NCBI GenBank assembly: GCA_913775005.1
Contig: CAJYKY010000330.1
Coordinates: forward strand, 1-7,182
Origin: an uncultured Achromobacter sp.
GTDB lineage: Bacteria; Pseudomonadota; Gammaproteobacteria; Burkholderiales; Burkholderiaceae_B
DNA length: 7,182 nt
Direction of reading: 5' to 3'
This document shows, in pieces, positions 6,365-7,182 of this stretch. Position numbers and translations under genes: made by a program. How positions within the stretch are numbered: the stretch's first letter is position 1; each line of letters starts with the position of its first letter. The notes under the pieces were generated by a model. It was not told the DNA's origin and did no database searches. It saw only the letters and a program-made list of their open reading frames with translations.

Positions 6365-6396
6365 TGTATAGTTGCAAGTGGCCAAACTGTACAGTT
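6362..6396. promoter_or_regulatory. Paired 12-bp palindromes: candidate MocR-type regulator operator
   Basis: AACTGTATAGTT (6362-6373) and AACTGTACAGTT (6385-6396) differ at one base. The second is a perfect palindrome and the first is one change from it. Their starts are 23 bp apart, about two helical turns, so two dimers or a dimer spanning both could bind the same face. The right copy ends six bases before the regulator's GTG start. The left copy sits beside the weak -35 of the aminotransferase promoter. MocR regulators commonly bind repeats in such divergent regions, repressing themselves and activating the neighbour. The repeats are seen; binding is inferred. Confidence 0.65.
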
Positions 6397-6402
6397 ATCT
6401 CC

Positions 6403-7182
6403 GTGATTGATTTCCAGCCCAACCGCGCTCGCGGCCTTGCGCCGACCCTGGTCGAGCAACTGGTCACCGCCATTCTGCGCGCCATCGAGGAACAGACGCT
6501 GCGTCCGGGTATGTCCCTACCCTCGGTGCGCGAGTTCGCGCGCCAGTACGGTGTCAGCACCTTCACGGTCGCCAGCGCGTACAGCCGGCTGGTGTCGCTG
6601 GGGTGGCTGGCGGCGCGGCCGGGCGCGGGCTATCGCGTGGCCTCGCCGGATGCACCCGCGCGCCGGGGCGAACCGCTGTCCTGGGAGCCGCCGCGCTTGA
6701 ACGCCAGCTGGCTGCTGTCGGATATTTTTGCGGACCATTCCATCCCCATCAAATCGGGCTGCGGCTGGCTGCCGGGGGAATGGCTGAATGAAGAAGGCAT
6801 GCACGTTGCGCTACGCCATGTGGGGCGGGTGCCCGCGATGCGGATCGCTAATTACGGGCACCCGTATGGCTATGCGCCGCTGCGCGAGTCCATCGCGGCG
6901 CACCTGAGCGCGCAGGGCATGGAGGTGGAGGTGTCGCAGGTGCTGCTGACACAGGGCGTCACGCATGGCCTGGACATGGTGATCCGCACTTTGCTGCGCC
7001 CCGGCGATACGGTGGTGGTCGAGCAGCCCGCCTACGCCAACCTGTTGCAGATGCTGCGGCTGGCGGGCCTGCGCGTGGTGCCGGTGCCGCGCACCGTGGA
7101 TGGGCTGGATTGCGAGGCGCTGGAGCGCGTGGCAGCGCAGCACCAGCCGCGCGCGCTGTTCGTCAACACGGCGTTGCAGAAT
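6403..7182 (+). CDS. MocR-type transcriptional regulator: GntR winged helix fused to aminotransferase-like PLP domain; C-terminus cut off
   Basis: A DNA-binding regulator whose fold I aminotransferase-like domain usually senses PLP and an amino compound. The 260 visible codons contain an N-terminal GntR winged helix: LVEQLVTAIL (16-25), LRPGMSLPSVREFA (33-46), recognition helix YGVSTFTVASAY (49-60), wing GAGYRVASP (74-82). The start of the aminotransferase-like domain shows YGHPYGYAPLRESI (151-164) and TQGVTHGLDM (183-192). The last bases read ALQN, where the family motif NPTG is expected, so about 200 residues including the PLP lysine lie beyond the edge. An in-frame stop at 6361-6363 limits the start, and GTG at 6403 is the only reasonable choice. 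It has no Shine-Dalgarno; the operator palindrome ends six bases before it. Divergent placement makes it the likely regulator of the aminotransferase and mmsA, probably responding to beta-alanine or a related compound (inferred). Confidence 0.92.
   Translation, partial: MIDFQPNRARGLAPTLVEQLVTAILRAIEEQTLRPGMSLPSVREFARQYGVSTFTVASAYSRLVSLGWLAARPGAGYRVASPDAPARRGEPLSWEPPRLNASWLLSDIFADHSIPIKSGCGWLPGEWLNEEGMHVALRHVGRVPAMRIANYGHPYGYAPLRESIAAHLSAQGMEVEVSQVLLTQGVTHGLDMVIRTLLRPGDTVVVEQPAYANLLQMLRLAGLRVVPVPRTVDGLDCEALERVAAQHQPRALFVNTALQN

Overview
The window is high-GC bacterial DNA with strongly G/C-biased third codon positions. That bias opens long empty reading frames opposite every real gene. Gene content and protein style suggest a betaproteobacterium of the order Burkholderiales, most likely an Achromobacter/Bordetella-type Alcaligenaceae. 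The lineage is inferred from resemblance to known families; no marker gene is present.

Layout, right to left. At the right edge a plus-strand gene (6403 to the window end, cut off) encodes a MocR-type regulator: a GntR winged helix fused to an aminotransferase-like domain. It is transcribed away from four minus-strand genes: a class III omega-amino acid (beta-alanine):pyruvate aminotransferase (6241-4916), a CoA-acylating (methyl)malonate-semialdehyde dehydrogenase, mmsA (4787-3294), an M81/MlrC-family metallopeptidase (3089-1578), and a periplasmic family 5 (dipeptide/oligopeptide) ABC substrate-binding protein (1496 to the left edge, cut off at the C-terminus). The 161-bp divergent region holds two 12-bp palindromes, AACTGTATAGTT and AACTGTACAGTT. 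They start 23 bp apart and lie next to the regulator start, a good candidate operator.

How the genes could work together. The aminotransferase would convert beta-alanine (or a similar omega/beta-amino acid) plus pyruvate to malonate semialdehyde plus alanine. MmsA would then convert the semialdehyde to acetyl-CoA, CO2 and NADH (or methylmalonate semialdehyde to propionyl-CoA). This two-step pathway beside a MocR regulator is well precedented. Less expected is the peptide-uptake and peptidase pair on the same strand. The founding M81 enzyme, MlrC, cleaves the bond after Adda, itself a beta-amino acid. The locus may therefore import a peptide or conjugate, release a beta-amino acid inside the cell and degrade it. 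That is a hypothesis. The 204-bp gap between mmsA and the peptidase means the two pairs could equally be independent units.

No RNA genes, insertion sequences, CRISPR arrays, attachment sites or broken genes were seen. The intergenic gaps are 81, 204, 128 and 161 bp; the hairpins and repeats in them are listed separately.
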